From Neoechinorhynchus agilis (lineage: Eukaryota; Acanthocephala): a stretch of 64,000 nucleotides of DNA. The translations under genes were made by a program, and so were the position numbers. Shown here piece by piece: positions 22,337 to 37,129 of this stretch. Positions within the stretch are counted from its first letter, which is position 1. Every line of letters starts with the position of its first letter. Under the pieces are notes generated by a model. The model did not search any database, was not told the DNA's origin, and saw nothing but the letters and a program-made list of their open reading frames with translations. The stretch covers positions 1,860,001 through 1,924,000 of the forward strand of contig CM121343.1 in assembly GCA_051530055.1 (NCBI GenBank), given 5' to 3'.

Positions 22337-22539
22337 GTGGAAGTGGGGGAAAATTATACATCAAAGACTGACTTTAATTGAAATATTTCGTCCAATCACA
22401 TTGGACTTCTTTAGTCAATTATAGCTTGTAAGTAGTTGAAAAAACACTTCAACAATAATTGGCTAAAGAAGTCCAATGTGATTGGACGAAATATTTCAAT
22501 TAAAGTCAGTCTTTGATATATAATTTTCCCCACTTCCAC
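22337..22539. mobile_element. Near-perfect foldback element, about 85-bp arms
   Basis: Begins GTGGAAGTGGGGGAAAATTA and ends TAATTTTCCCCACTTCCAC. The arms share CAAAGACTGACTTTAATTG, GAAATATTTCG and TCCAATCACATTGGACTTC. It is only 31 bp from the preceding foldback element but has different arms. It shares the GAAATATTTCG box with the 10.3-kb element. Confidence 0.88.
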
Positions 22540-23067
22540 ATACTCATGGATTTTATCTTTAATTTCACTAACGATATTTTCGACCATGATCAGTTTAGGG
22601 CAATTCCGGTTCTTTCGAATATTCAAAATTATATGGTGGTTATCAGTAGAAAAGTCGATTTTTATAGAAATTAGTCCTCAACTTGAAAATCGCTCACCTT
22701 TTCGGCCAACATGACTTCTTCCTAAAGACATCTTACAAGTGAAGAATAAAGCCCCTCTCAGCTTGAAGATGCTCTTCATCGGTGACAGATAGTGAATTTG
22801 ATGAGCGAATATCCGCAAAAGATAGCCCGGAAGAATGTTACAGTTGCTGAGTCGGGTACAATGCCGGAATGAAAACAAGCGCGATTCTAGGATGTTCATC
22901 ACGATAGGAAAGTCTAAGAGTTGGTTTTACAGGGTGAATATTGCCGAACAGATCCTAACGACTAATTTCTGATTCGATTTTTCACTGATATAGCCAAAGA
23001 ATTCCGGCGGTGAGCCTTTTTGCCGGGAATCCACTATAATGATCAAAATCCTGATTTGTAGTGAGCT
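22540..23067. other. 5' flank of RNF4-like gene
   Basis: About 530 bp with no ORF or repeat that I can support. Confidence 0.4.
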
Positions 23068-23742
23068 ATGGCCTCATTTAAGATAATGTCCCGAAGAGAC
23101 AACAACAATGAAGAGGATGATATCTCAAGACGTTGTTCTTGTAGACTACGAGATGCTAGGAGACTGAGTCTTGAGCATCGTGAAGACATTTTACGCCGAA
23201 CGGAGGAGTATCACCAACGAGCAGCAGTTCGATCAATGGCAAATAACATGAACACTCGACGTCTCCGGTCTGACTCATCACGTCAACATTACCCAGGAAT
23301 CCAGATTATTCGTGAGGCTCGTCCACGTTTAGGGATCGAGCTAGCCGCCCCGTTTTTGACTATTCATGAGAGCGAAGAAAGCACTTCGGAGGAAGCTTTT
23401 AGTGAAGAGCCAGGACCGGAAGTTGTCAGCGAGGAGCCGGAAGTTGTAATTATAAGCGACAGACTTACGTCTACGAGGTCAAATGAACCGGAAGTTATCG
23501 CTTTAACTGATATCAATTATGAGAAAACTACGCTTGGTTCCGGTCTCTGCCCGATTTGCTTGGATCATCTTTCAGCAATCAGAATACGTGGCGAAACTCT
23601 TATGTCCACGCTTTGTGGTCATGTGTATTGCAAATCGTGTATTGACAATTATTTCCATGATAAATCTGATAGGAAAAGGCATCCTTGTCCCAAATGCCGT
23701 AATGGTATCAAAAAGCAGGATGTGCATCCACTATACTTCTGA
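23068..23742 (+). CDS. RNF4-like RING finger protein (candidate SUMO-targeted ubiquitin ligase)
   Basis: A single-exon 224-residue protein. The C-terminal C3HC4 RING has C161, C164, C183, H185, C188, C191, C207 and C210 (CPICLDHLS, STLCGHVYCKSC, HPCPKCRNG), and the protein ends HPLYF, closely like the HPIYI end of RNF4. Before the RING, an acidic Glu/Ser stretch contains two hydrophobic patches shaped like SUMO-interacting motifs: VVIIS (126-130) and VIALTD (143-148). By family this would add ubiquitin to poly-SUMOylated nuclear proteins. The N-terminal third is Arg-rich and not conserved. The start ATG at 23068 is the first in frame. The RING call is very safe; the STUbL role is inferred from layout. 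Confidence 0.85.
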   Translation: MASFKIMSRRDNNNEEDDISRRCSCRLRDARRLSLEHREDILRRTEEYHQRAAVRSMANNMNTRRLRSDSSRQHYPGIQIIREARPRLGIELAAPFLTIHESEESTSEEAFSEEPGPEVVSEEPEVVIISDRLTSTRSNEPEVIALTDINYEKTTLGSGLCPICLDHLSAIRIRGETLMSTLCGHVYCKSCIDNYFHDKSDRKRHPCPKCRNGIKKQDVHPLYF

Positions 23743-23874
23743 AATCTCGAATAAGAATTTATTTGTCAATTTACTATGCTAATGATGAGTGTAAAAGGTG
23801 TTTGATTAACAGCTTTAGTTGGTACGTTGCGATCTATGATTCATATTCGAGCAACCTAGCAAATCGCGTACAAA

Positions 23875-23880
23875 AATAAA
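23875..23880 (+). terminator. Candidate polyadenylation signal
   Basis: AATAAA 133 nt downstream of the RNF4-like stop codon. No cDNA evidence. Confidence 0.4.
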
Positions 23881-25482
23881 ATAGCGAACTTTTATCGTGT
23901 CCGGGATTGGCCCTTGGGATTTGTGGTCCACAATTAGGCTTCAGGATTCTGTATGGAAACAATAAAAACAGCAGTCGTGGCATTTCATACATCGAAACAC
24001 GCTGGATATATGCAAAAGTGCATTTAGTGGATTCTTAAAAACCTTTAAGTCTTTGGCTTAGAAGAATGATATGGCAATGGTATTGAGCTTTCATTAGTCG
24101 TGGTGACTCATTCAAGGATGATTTTAAATGGAACTTCTTACTTTTTACACGCAAAAGCCATCTAACTATTCATCTTCAATAAAGTCTTCGTATTTCTAGG
24201 CCTTTCGAGGTTTAGATTTTATTGAGTTCATGGTGGTTAGATATGTTATTATATGGGTCAGTCATCCACACTCGAGGGGGATCGTTAAATTCGAATATAC
24301 TGAGCTCAAATGACTGATTCAATCATTCGAAATAAATTCGGATTTAACGATCTCGCTCGGGTGTCGAGGACCGACCAAAATATTGACAAAAGTAAATGTA
24401 TACACACGATTTTAAGGATGTGATTTCAGGAGTTGCCTAGGGCGTTCCATTAGCAACGAAACTTGAAAATAACTAGAGCAAGCCGGCTAAAAATTATCAA
24501 AGATTTAGTAATGCGCTTCGTTTTCGGTAAAAATTATTTAATTTGTCGAATGTGTGCCTTGTAAATCGTTTTTTGTAAATTTCACCTTTATATAAATACG
24601 GCTAAAATCACTGTCAGAATGTTAAGTGCGATTGTTTTTTGCCTAAATCTGAGAAAGTTTCAGGATTTTGTGCCTGACAATTATCCTGAAGGGGGAATAG
24701 CTGATGAAATGATCATTAGCTTGTATTAGATCGCTCTTACAGAAAAATGACTTCTTTTAGACCTAGAAAGTGAAGCTGAGAAATACAAATGTGTCCCATA
24801 TTTCGATCCTTTCAAATATGCGACCATGGACCTTAATAGCGATAAGAATTATCAATCTTTTCGATGTGCTCCAAGCAAAGTCATGCAATCAACCGCTCAC
24901 CTTTATATCAGAGCGGAACTTAAATCTTTCAATCAGACAACCAAGCAGAGTTCTAAAATTGCTTTAAATGACCGAGGATACATTGACAATTATTACTGAT
25001 GCTTTTGAGAATTATGCGATAGATCTTCAATAAAAGCAGATCGATGACAATCGAGATAGCAAAATTTCCATTAAAGAACTTGGAGGGTATTTTCAAAGTG
25101 ACAATAGGAAATGGTTGTATCCCTTGATTGATATCGTTGTGTTCCCCTTGCCACAACGCGAAGAGATGAATTCCACGGACTTTTTTTATTATTCATTAAG
25201 AAAGATTATTCTTGGAAGTCTTGTGGCTAAATGTATGATGCGATGCACCTCCGGTTAGATAAAAAATGGAACGTCTCCAGCTCTTCCCCAAATTCGTCGC
25301 AGGAGAATGGTTGGCGCAGGCATCCGACCGTGAGAAACCCGATATCTGTATCTGGAAAATCGTAGAGATAAACTCAAAGACCATCCATCTAGAGGAAAAA
25401 GGCAAAAGTCGAAGAAATAAAAGTTCAATTGCGTCTGAGCAGTTAGACGCGGATAAAAGTTTGGTCCTTTGATATTGAATTA
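23881..25482. other. Intergenic, with a diverged palindrome
   Basis: No gene is supported. Around 24255-24378 there is an imperfect foldback: GGTCAGTCATCCACACTCGA and GGATCGTTAAATTCGAAT face AATTCGGATTTAACGATC and GTGTCGAGGACCGACC. A short ORF at 25266-25472 precedes the pol fragment at 25.5 kb but shows no motif. Confidence 0.5.
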
Positions 25483-25893
25483 ATGATGGCAGGATTAGTT
25501 CTTTGGAGTTTGGCAGGAACTTTCAATTTTATTTCGCTGTTTAGATTCCGTGACATTTACAGAGAAAATGAAAATGAGATCATTAAGTCTAAGTTTTGGG
25601 GGCATGAAGATGAAACAAGCGAGCTCGCTACTGGGGAAGCAGTAACCGCTGCTGATGATCGCAAAAAGATTAAATACAGGGATCTGAGTCAAAATCATTA
25701 TATCGTTCTCTTTGGCGTCGAGACACTCGGGATCGTTTGCTACCGCGATAGAGGACCTGGCCAATCAATTGTTCAAGAGATTGAGGCGATTCACTGGCCA
25801 TCCGAGTTCAGGAGCATTTTTTCTACAAAACATAAGTCGGCCTCTGTGACCGAGGAAGGAACGCTGCATCCGTCCTTTGGACCATTAGACCAA
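25483..25893 (+). mobile_element. Fragment of non-LTR pol 3' end (copy 5), strongly diverged
   Basis: VLWSLAGTFN matches the LLWDATCVDT block with loss of the key Asp; KKIKYRDLSQNHYIVLFGVE matches RKIRKYIQLSRAHYFVPFGVE. The rest is rearranged. Plus strand like all other copies. Confidence 0.65.
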
Positions 25894-27007
25894 TAAGGCA
25901 GCTCAGCGATCCTGAGCGTTGGCGTGGATGTTTTTGGAAATCTTCTTGTTGGAAAACAACTTGATATTCCTCCATTAAGCGGAAAACATGATGGAGACGA
26001 AACTATGTAGGATGCAAATATTGGCAATGTTAGTCGAGGAATTCAAACACTTACCTCCAGACCATAATTGGACGTTGCGAATTGGTAATCGCATCAAAAC
26101 TTTTTTGGTTGCCTTGTTACTACTTCCAAAACACAAGCGGTCTTGTTTGGACAACCAAGCCTCTTACTTGGCCTATAAGACGTCTAAACTGTCAATCTAG
26201 TCGGAATTTTACAGAATTATGTTTAACGGGAAAAAATCTGGCATATAGGTTTAATAATCACAGTCATTTTCTATTTGAATCCATCGCCGTTTTGTGAGGT
26301 CTTCTTCAAAAATGATTCGTTGATGCTATTCGTCGAAACCCTAAATCGTTGTACAAATAAAAAATTGCTTCCATAAAGTCAGCAATGATTGGACCACGAT
26401 TGAACAAGAACTTAAATTTTGTCAGGAAACCGAATTTACTAGTGTGATAATCGACGTACATGAAGAGCACAAATAATGTAGTTGCCTGCTTACATTTACC
26501 CCCACATGCACATTCAAATTTTGAATTGTCCGATAGAGTAATTCAGTCACCGTCACCGCAAAGTGGAAATTCTGTTGGCCGTGCCTAAACGTTGTTTTCT
26601 TTAGCTATGTACCATCGGGATAACGAAGATTTACACTCAGGTATTATTGAAGTTAGCAATTTATCGCAATAGAGTGACCATTTTTTTGTTAATAAACCTG
26701 GCTTAACCAAAGAACTAATACTTCTTCGCCGAAAAAAGCTGAATATAGGAAGTAAAACTGTTTCAAATTGAGCCGAAATAAAAGGGTAAAATAGTTTTGT
26801 GTTTAGATTTGTTGTTTTGGTCGTGTGGCTTTGTGGTCTTGAACATGTTTCTCATATCCTCCTTTCCCCTACATTCAAACTGATGATGAATCCTACGAGC
26901 GAAGACAAATCAATGTCACACATGAACAAATCCACTGTTCACGTCTTAAGAGTAGCTGAACATTAACGTTTTAATCATCGATAGAAAATCCTTCGGGTTA
27001 ATCAATG
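25894..27007. other. Intergenic, no gene seen
   Basis: AT-rich stretch with short ORFs only. Near 26970, ATCATCGATAGAAAATCC is the recurring motif also at 17535 and 60003. Confidence 0.4.
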
Positions 27008-27505
27008 TAAACATACAGCCGGTCATAACCTATTTGATTTTGATTTATTTGAGATTTTTCGAAGGAGGTAACCTCGCCTCATCAGTCATCTAAAAATATG
27101 TTTTTCACCTTAAGGTTTTAAGCTCGAATGTGCGGGATCACCAAACCCCAAGTTCGGGGACAATAGAAATAGAGCAAAACTTGAAAAGACGTCTTGTTTT
27201 GGATGCCTTACACATCGCTGTGTCCAACACAATGAAAGGAAATCAAGCTAATTTTAGCTTGAAACTGCCAGTCAGCGACGTATTAAAAATCAATGCTAAG
27301 ATCATGAAAAAACGTAGTACAGCGCAGGGGGTTAAATCGAATAATTGGTCCCTGAACTTCAGGTTTGGCGATCCCGCGCACTCTAGCATAAAACCTTAAG
27401 GTGAAAACATATTTTTAGATGACTGGTGAGGCGAGCTTACCTCGCGAAATATCTCAAATAAATCAAAATAAAACAGGTTATGATCGAGTGTTTGTTCACC
27501 AAAAG
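27008..27505. mobile_element. Large foldback element with long arms, 'cctcgcctcatca' family
   Basis: Left arm: TTTATTTGAGATTTTTCG, AACCTCGCCTCATCAGTCAT, AACATATTTTTAG-complement, CACCTTAAGGTTTTA, TGCGGGATC. Right arm, inverted: GATCCCGCGCA, TAAAACCTTAAGGTG, ACATATTTTTAGATGACTGG, TGAGGCGAGC and CGAAATATCTCAAATAAA. Arms are about 130-170 bp around a 200-bp centre. The ORF inside (27130-27399) overlaps the arms and shows no domain. Confidence 0.8.
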
Positions 27506-28932
27506 TTTACATTAACGTTTTGTGTTGGATGCGGGAAAATACTAGTGAATGCGGCTTCTAAAAACGGTGTTCTCATTAATTTTGTGTGGGGGGAAACGGT
27601 TGTCAATGTTCTCAGAGGAGCATTTTTTGAGTTACAGCAATAGCTCCCACATGACCTTAAATGGAGGATAACAAAGCGCACAGGGTTCTACTGACCTAGA
27701 GGCAGATGATTGAGTAGATTTTGGATAAGCATCTATAGACAGCGTCTTCTTTTTTTCCGCCTCGCTGTCTCCACTTTTGGCGACAAATCGAGGGATGCAG
27801 AGGCAGCAAGACTCGCAGACGTTATGGAATGATGAGAACACGCAACCGCGCATTGTGCAGTGTCACCATATACAACATCTACTACACACAAACGCGCAGA
27901 TTTCCAAACCACAATCGGCACCACCACCACCACCACCACCGCCGCCACCCACCACCACCATCAGCAGAAATTGTGCTTGCTGCCTTTCGTTGAATTTTCA
28001 AAAGACGATAGGAGATGAGTATCGAAAACGTGAATAGCTACTAAAAAGGTTTGTGGGATTCTTATCTTTAAGGCCAACGTTCTTTTTTCCAATTTGTTCA
28101 TTTGATGTCATTGGGGTTCAAAATTTGGCATATTTTTACAGACGGATGCCTTTCCTGACGTTAATCCTCCTCCTTAATCAGCCGGGCTTGAGACCGTCCT
28201 TGGCGAAGAACTCACGCGTGAGTTCTTTTTTCTAATCCTGAGTCCGTCATTAAACGTCGTTTTTGACACTTAATGCGATAAAGCACCAAAAGTAACTGTT
28301 ACAGCTTGACTAGCCATCAACTCTGGTTTTGTGAGGAAGATAAAAGTAAACTTTGGCGGCTCGCGTTCCCCCTTCTCAAGTAAAGCAGCGAGAGCGTACA
28401 AAGTGAGAGTAGACACGGAAGAATGGCAGATCTGAAACGTCGCCGTTCACTCTATAACAGTAACTTTTGTTATAATGCGCGGATATGCAATGAGACATTA
28501 AGTGCTTAAGCAAAACGCCGTGTGACAAGAATATTTGTCTATTCTAAAGCTTTTCCGGTGTTCCAAAGACTGGTTATCGGTTTCAATTAAGTCGCCGTTG
28601 AATTCTTTAAAACGTAAGTGAAGCTATTATCTGTCAGATAAAATGACTTTCAATGCTTCGCCATGTTTTCTCAGTCTTTCCTTTTGCGACAGAAAATGAG
28701 TAGGGGCGTGTCAAAGGGCGTTAGAAAAACGAGCAGCGAAAGCGCTGTAAGTTCACGTTTTGGTACCGCTGTTACCACACCATTCCCTCTTACGCGCTAC
28801 TTAATGACACTTCCTTCATAATCAAATCCTTTAACATCAATCCTTTCCACATTGTCATGTTTAATTAATGTCATTTCCCAGCATGGCCCAGTATTTCTCA
28901 CTTAACGTTTAGAAAAAGAAGTTAGACTGTTA
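27506..28932. other. 5' flank of CaMKII with a CCA/CCG repeat
   Basis: Holds a CCACCA/CCGCCA trinucleotide run at about 27919-27963 and no supported coding exon. It is the likely regulatory region of the CaMKII gene, but I see no clear TATA box. Confidence 0.4.
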
Positions 28933-32561
<3,629 letters not shown>

Positions 32562-32658
32562 AAAACATGTAAGCTGAGACATTGTCAGGGGATAGCTCCA
32601 ATACAGCCTGTATTTCCATTCTATCCAACTCCTCAAAGTGTGCAAGTCTTGTAATGAC

Positions 32659-32664
32659 AATAAA
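32659..32664 (+). terminator. Candidate polyadenylation signal of CaMKII
   Basis: AATAAA about 100 nt after the CaMKII stop, in ATGACAATAAAATG. Several further AATAAA motifs follow in this AT-rich DNA, so the choice is uncertain. Confidence 0.45.
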
Positions 32665-33810
32665 ATGAATTTCTGAAGAAAAAATCGTAATGAATGCTAA
32701 ACTACCATTTTTTCAATATGATACACATTGACGGCCAATAAAAATAAACCTAGAATTCAGTTTATAGAATAAATGGCACCGTAGGTATCTACAATCGTTT
32801 TTGTTAACTAAAAATAAATCGATAACTTTGGGAGTATTTCATAATCAGAAGCCTGATACCATTTGCAACAAATACAGAAAAATTTAAGAAATCCACGCAT
32901 CAAAATCTTTATACAAAATAAAAAATTATATGTTTGCGTTGTGTAGACATCAATAAATCACATTTGCTGCCAATAAAGTTCAATTTAAACCTGTTATCTC
33001 TCGCGGTTGTAACTAAAAATTGTGTAGCAAACTGATTATTAAAAAATTTTCATTTTTGATGGATGAATAACGGGACTGATTTCATCTTAAGAACTTATAT
33101 TTATTAAAACTTCATTGAGACAAAAAGTCTCATTGTCTCGCACATTTTTTTACGGGATGATCGCGCAATATATATTTAATATTTCCTTCCGGTATAACTC
33201 AGTATTTAATTAATTATATTTTAAGGGCATGGTTTTTATTCGTTGCAAGAAATATGAGTCAATTAATATCGAATATAGCGAATTGCGATCGTTTAAATGC
33301 TAATTTGTTACGTGGATCAACAGAATAGTCAGAGATTTCCCATGAGCAATGCTTACAAGTAGTAAAATTTGCATTCAATTCCTTAAATTACTCCGGTGAA
33401 TAGAGGTGTAAGAGATTTTGGGACATCCTACAATTAATTTCAAACCAATTTCGTCTTTGCTGTGATCGCAGTTCTCAGTCACCTTCGAAACCATTGAATC
33501 GTATTTTTATCCTTGCTTGAAAAAACAATTATACTGGTCAAGTGTATATAAAACACTTCTTGGTCGACACCAACATCCCATCCGTAAGTATATTAATAAT
33601 GGCTAACAGGAATTTAGCCCTCTCCCAATTAAGTACAATTCTTGAGATCATTGTTAAATGCCTTATTCGCATCAATAGCACCACCTTACCATTCGTTACC
33701 TTAATATTTCCATCATGATTTATACCGAAAAACCTATGTATTTACTTGATCTTACCAACGTGTGTTTTCCAATAATTTAAATAACCTTTAAAAAATTTAC
33801 TCTACCGTTC
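32665..33810. other. AT-rich intergenic DNA, nothing seen
   Basis: More than 1.1 kb of AT-rich sequence without long ORF, hairpin or recognised repeat. Confidence 0.5.
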
Positions 33811-33873
33811 AATGCTGCTAGCGTGATAGCGACAGCCGAGGAAGGAGAGAAGCTCTAATTTTACGGACGGTGG
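33811..33873 (+). mobile_element. Terminal tail of the non-LTR pol element (copy 6)
   Basis: CAATGCTGCTAGCGTGATAG through GAGGAAGGAGAGAAGCTCTA to GGACGGTGGTGATTG matches the end of the 18.5-kb copy and the tail of the 13.9-kb copy. Only the last 60 bp survive, a typical extreme 5' truncation. Confidence 0.7.
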
Positions 33874-33984
33874 TGATTGCACGTTTTGTGCTTTATTATA
33901 AAGAGTTTATATTCTAAAAAAGCACTACTTCTACTTTTAGAAGAGTTTTTGTAAAGAAATTAATCATTATTGTTTCAATTTCAA

Positions 33985-34260
33985 TTAGCGATATTCACTC
34001 AGAAATAGATTTATATTGAAAATTTTCGGCCTTTTCGCTGGCCTTCTTCAGTCAGATCTACAATTTAAAAGGAACATTATCAATTAGTTTATCCGGTGGG
34101 ACTCGTAGATTGAGTTTGTAGTCAGCTTTGTTGCCAACAAAAGTACCTGTTTGCTGGATCATGATGGCTTCCATGGTCACTCTGTCGCGTCTTACGTCAC
34201 TCCTCGCAAGAACTTCGACGCCGTCAAAATTGATCTCATGCCCATAAATTGAAAAAATTT
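33985..34260 (-). mobile_element. Penelope-like element 3' tail
   Basis: On the minus strand the frame reads INFDGVEVLARSDVRRDRVT then MEAIMIQQTGTFVGNKADYK, the characteristic stretch after the GIY-YIG nuclease in Penelope-like and related polyproteins (FD..VLAR....R...EA..I). It is followed by a conserved tail containing GAAGAAGGCCAGCGAAAAGG and CGAAAATTTTCA. No reverse transcriptase is attached. Confidence 0.65.
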
Positions 34261-34455
34261 TAGAAGAGTCACGTGAACGAATTCGTCAAGTCATTCTGAA
34301 TGATGGCAAGATTGAACCAGAATTAATGGCCAAAATACTTGAAAAATTGATGTTCCAGTGCTTAAATGCTTAGTTAGTTTCGGCATTTGATTAAAAGTTA
34401 AGTGTGCAAAATAAAACTAGTTTTTGTAAATAAATTATTCATTATATTTTCCGTT

Positions 34456-34878
34456 TCAATTAGCGATGTTTGATTCAGAAATAGATTTATCCTGAAAATT
34501 TTCGGCCTTTTCGTTAGCCTTCTTCAGTCAATCTGCAATTTAAAAGAAGCACTGTCCAATAGTTTATGCGGTGCGTTTCGCAGACTAAGTTTATAGCCAG
34601 ACAAAAGCACCTGCTTGCTGGCTCATGATGGCTTGCATAGTCACTCTGTCGCGTCTTACGTCACTCCTCGCAAGAACCTCGACGCCATCAAAATTGATTC
34701 CATACCCACTGCCATTTATGTGAGACACTAAGCTGACTACAAACTTAGTCTGCGAAACGCACCGCATAAACTATTGGACAATGCTTCTTTTAAATTGCAG
34801 ATTGACTGAAGAAGGCTAACGAAAAGGCCGAAAATTTTCAAGATAAATCTATTTCTGAATCAAACATCGCTAATTGAA
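34456..34878. mobile_element. Inverted dimer of the Penelope-like 3' tail
   Basis: The tail unit (TTCAATTAGCGATGTTTGAT, GAAAATTTTCGGCCTTTTCG, TTAGCCTTCTTCAGTCAATC, AATAGTTTATGCGGTGCG) occurs at the left end, and its reverse complement occurs at the right end. The centre carries the same CTCTGTCGCGTCTTACGTCA and ACCTCGACGCCATCAAAATT block as the copy at 33985-34260. The result is a 423-bp palindrome-like element with arms of about 125 bp. Confidence 0.8.
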
Positions 34879-35233
34879 CCGAAAACTAGTTTTATTTAAT
34901 GGCAAAGCATTATTCGCCCTTAACCATTCGTAAATATCGAAACGCGGTTTTGAGGCAATCATCTAGGGCTGATCAGACTTCTCGATGAATTTCCACCCGA
35001 AGTAAATCACGAAAAGTAAATCATCAACATGCTCAAAACGTATCTAAGATAAAGAGAGCAGTTACAATTGTTGGTTTAGACAACAAAGCTACGAAATAAC
35101 AAATACTTAAATTTGTTTGGTGATCATCTAAATGTCCTGCTCCTCCAGATACACTAAAATTTAGGTTCATGTTATTAAAGCAAAAATTAAAATACACGTA
35201 GCTAAACAGTTGCTTCTGAAATAAGAAAATTCT
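34879..35233. other. Intergenic between retroelement fragments
   Basis: About 350 bp with nothing recognisable. Confidence 0.4.
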
Positions 35234-35880
35234 TTAGACAAAAGGTTTAATATTTTCCTTTGCACCAAAGAAAGTATGAGAAATCGGATTAATTATACAG
35301 ATCCTGGAAATAAAATAGTCGACAGAGGACACTAGTTGTTCTTGGGGTCCATTTCTCCCGAAAAAGAACAAGCTTGCCCCCACGAATGTCTTAATAATTG
35401 TAAAAACTAACCTTAACTTCATAGCTCTTATCACAAGAGCGCCGAGTTTATAAAAAAACATTGAAGAGTTGTGTTAACAGTTTTCCGGACGATAGAACTC
35501 GGGTAATCAATGCACAAAACACAACTCGATTTTTTTAAAGTTAAGCGCTCCTCTATTAGAATGAGCTTGTAGTTTAATATTAAGACGTCTTCCTAAAGCC
35601 GAGGACTCGCAGAAGGCGATAATTAAAGATTTGCCCTTGCTTAAAAGCAGGTTAGTTGTCTTAAAGATTTTATTCATTTCTAGAAAAGTCCAGTTAACGA
35701 GATGCAAGACTGTGTTAGCAAGTTTTATCGTGGATAAAAACAAAAACATCATCCGCATAAACCAACGGACAAATGTATTTGTGGTTCGGAAATCCTTTAA
35801 AATATATGCCATTGCGATGGCAAAGAGAGTGGGAGATAAAGGAGATTATACTCCATATTTGCTATCGAGCTTGTAAAAAA
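35234..35880 (-). mobile_element. LINE fragment A, end of reverse transcriptase
   Basis: Minus-strand frames contain SPTLFAIAMAYILKG (region before the active site), then PLVYADDVFVF with the YADD active-site box near 35740-35760, then SKGKSLIIAFC, and finally TIIKTFVGASLFFFG, typical of LINE C-termini. Several frameshifts and stops separate these blocks. It is a decayed non-LTR element; clade not determined. Confidence 0.75.
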
Positions 35881-36029
35881 TGATTCTGTCTCTATCAAAT
35901 ATTTGATCTTCAGAGAGAAAAAAATTTGAGTGTTTAAAAAATTCCATCGCCTAGTAAACTACAACTCAGTCAATGAGCCGAATGCTTCTGAAATATCCAT
36001 TTGGATTAAAACCTTGTTTATATGGGATA

Positions 36030-36155
36030 TTTCATTAAAATGTCGATCTGTGAGGTACCGGGGTATTTGATTAGAATTATTGTTTATTTCTTCACCTGGT
36101 AAACAATTTGTTATTAAAAACATTTCGAACATCGTCGGGTTCATAATCAGATATC
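36030..36155. mobile_element. Foldback remnant, 'tgtgaggtaccgggg' family
   Basis: ATGTCGATCTGTGAGGTACC then GGGGTATTTGATTAGAATTA, then TTATTAAAAACATTTCGAAC and GTTCATAATCAG. Same end and same GTTTCGAAC internal block as the copies at 13.35 and 53.9 kb. Confidence 0.6.
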
Positions 36156-36169
36156 GGGTGTAGGGACTC

Positions 36170-36620
36170 CTAAATGGCGGGGGGGGCGTTTGAGTCGGTA
36201 GATTTTAAAGGTATTGCGTTTGAGGGAAACTGTAATGCGCGAGTCCCATTTCAGATTTTATTGAAATTGCAGACCCGTAATTCTGAGGTTAGTGACTTCT
36301 CGGATGTCATTTGGAAGATCAGGGCAGAATATGGGGTCGCGAGAGAATGACGGGTTCAACTCGAAGCATTTAGAGAAGTTCTGGTGGAAGTCGACATATA
36401 AGAAAAGTTTAGAGTGAGAGAGGTTTGAGGTCGTTTAAGAAAATATAAAAAAGAAGTGGTGACAGGACGGTACCTTGAGGTACGCCTTTGGTGAGGGATA
36501 GGATGATAGATGAGGTAGAACGGCAGTGAATTTATTGTTGACGATTGCGAAGCTAAGATTCCAGCCAGTGGATCCGCCACAAGTTTAGATCGAAATCCGT
36601 GTCGATTTTTCATTGGGCAC
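36170..36620 (-). mobile_element. LINE fragment B, reverse transcriptase middle region
   Basis: One minus-strand frame has GVPQGTVLSPLLFYIFLNDL, the conserved motif of CR1/Jockey/R1-type reverse transcriptases. Upstream remnants include LWRIHWLE; downstream, EVTNLRITGLQFQ and ITVSLKRNTFKIYRLKR match the region after the active site, from which the YADD itself has been lost. A dead copy from a different family than fragment C. Confidence 0.7.
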
Positions 36621-37129
36621 TACACTGAAGATAGAAACGGTATAGTCGTCAAAACTATGCATTTATTGTGAAATAGATAATCTCTATAGCATATCGTTCG
36701 AAATTTGTATCTGCAGCATGTTTATGATTTCCGTTTCACGTGCGAATACACCTCAAACCAATGACATTTAAATCAAAATGACACACATTTACCTTCCGGC
36801 ATATGTGAGCTTATTGGGTGATAAATTGGAGCCGGTATGTACCCAAAAGTCTTTATAAATGTGGATCAGCGTGAGGCTTAAATAGGGTATCTTTAACATT
36901 GAACATGAAAACTGACATATGTGATGATAATCCCGGATAATAGATATTTTATTGATAAAAAAATATTTCGCAAAGTAGCCTTGTTTCATCAGTAATCTAA
37001 AGCGGTTTCAGTTACCTTGTATAATATTGCTCGGGTTGGCGGCATCACCATTCCCGAGGTTCGAGGACCGTATGTATATAATAATGATTTATTCGGAAAG
37101 GCACACGCTAGTATGAAAAATCAAGAATG
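36621..37129. other. Intergenic with a foldback remnant
   Basis: Contains a partial end of the 'gaaatatttcg' family near 36945-37000 (AAAATATTTCGCAAAGTAGC, GTTTCATCAGTAATCTA). No gene. Confidence 0.45.

Noticed and set aside
22144-22371. 75-codon plus-strand ORF
   Set aside because: Runs through both arms of the hairpin at 22160-22305; not a gene.
27130-27399. 89-codon ORF inside a foldback element
   Set aside because: Its ends lie in the inverted arms, and the sequence has no transposase-like motif.
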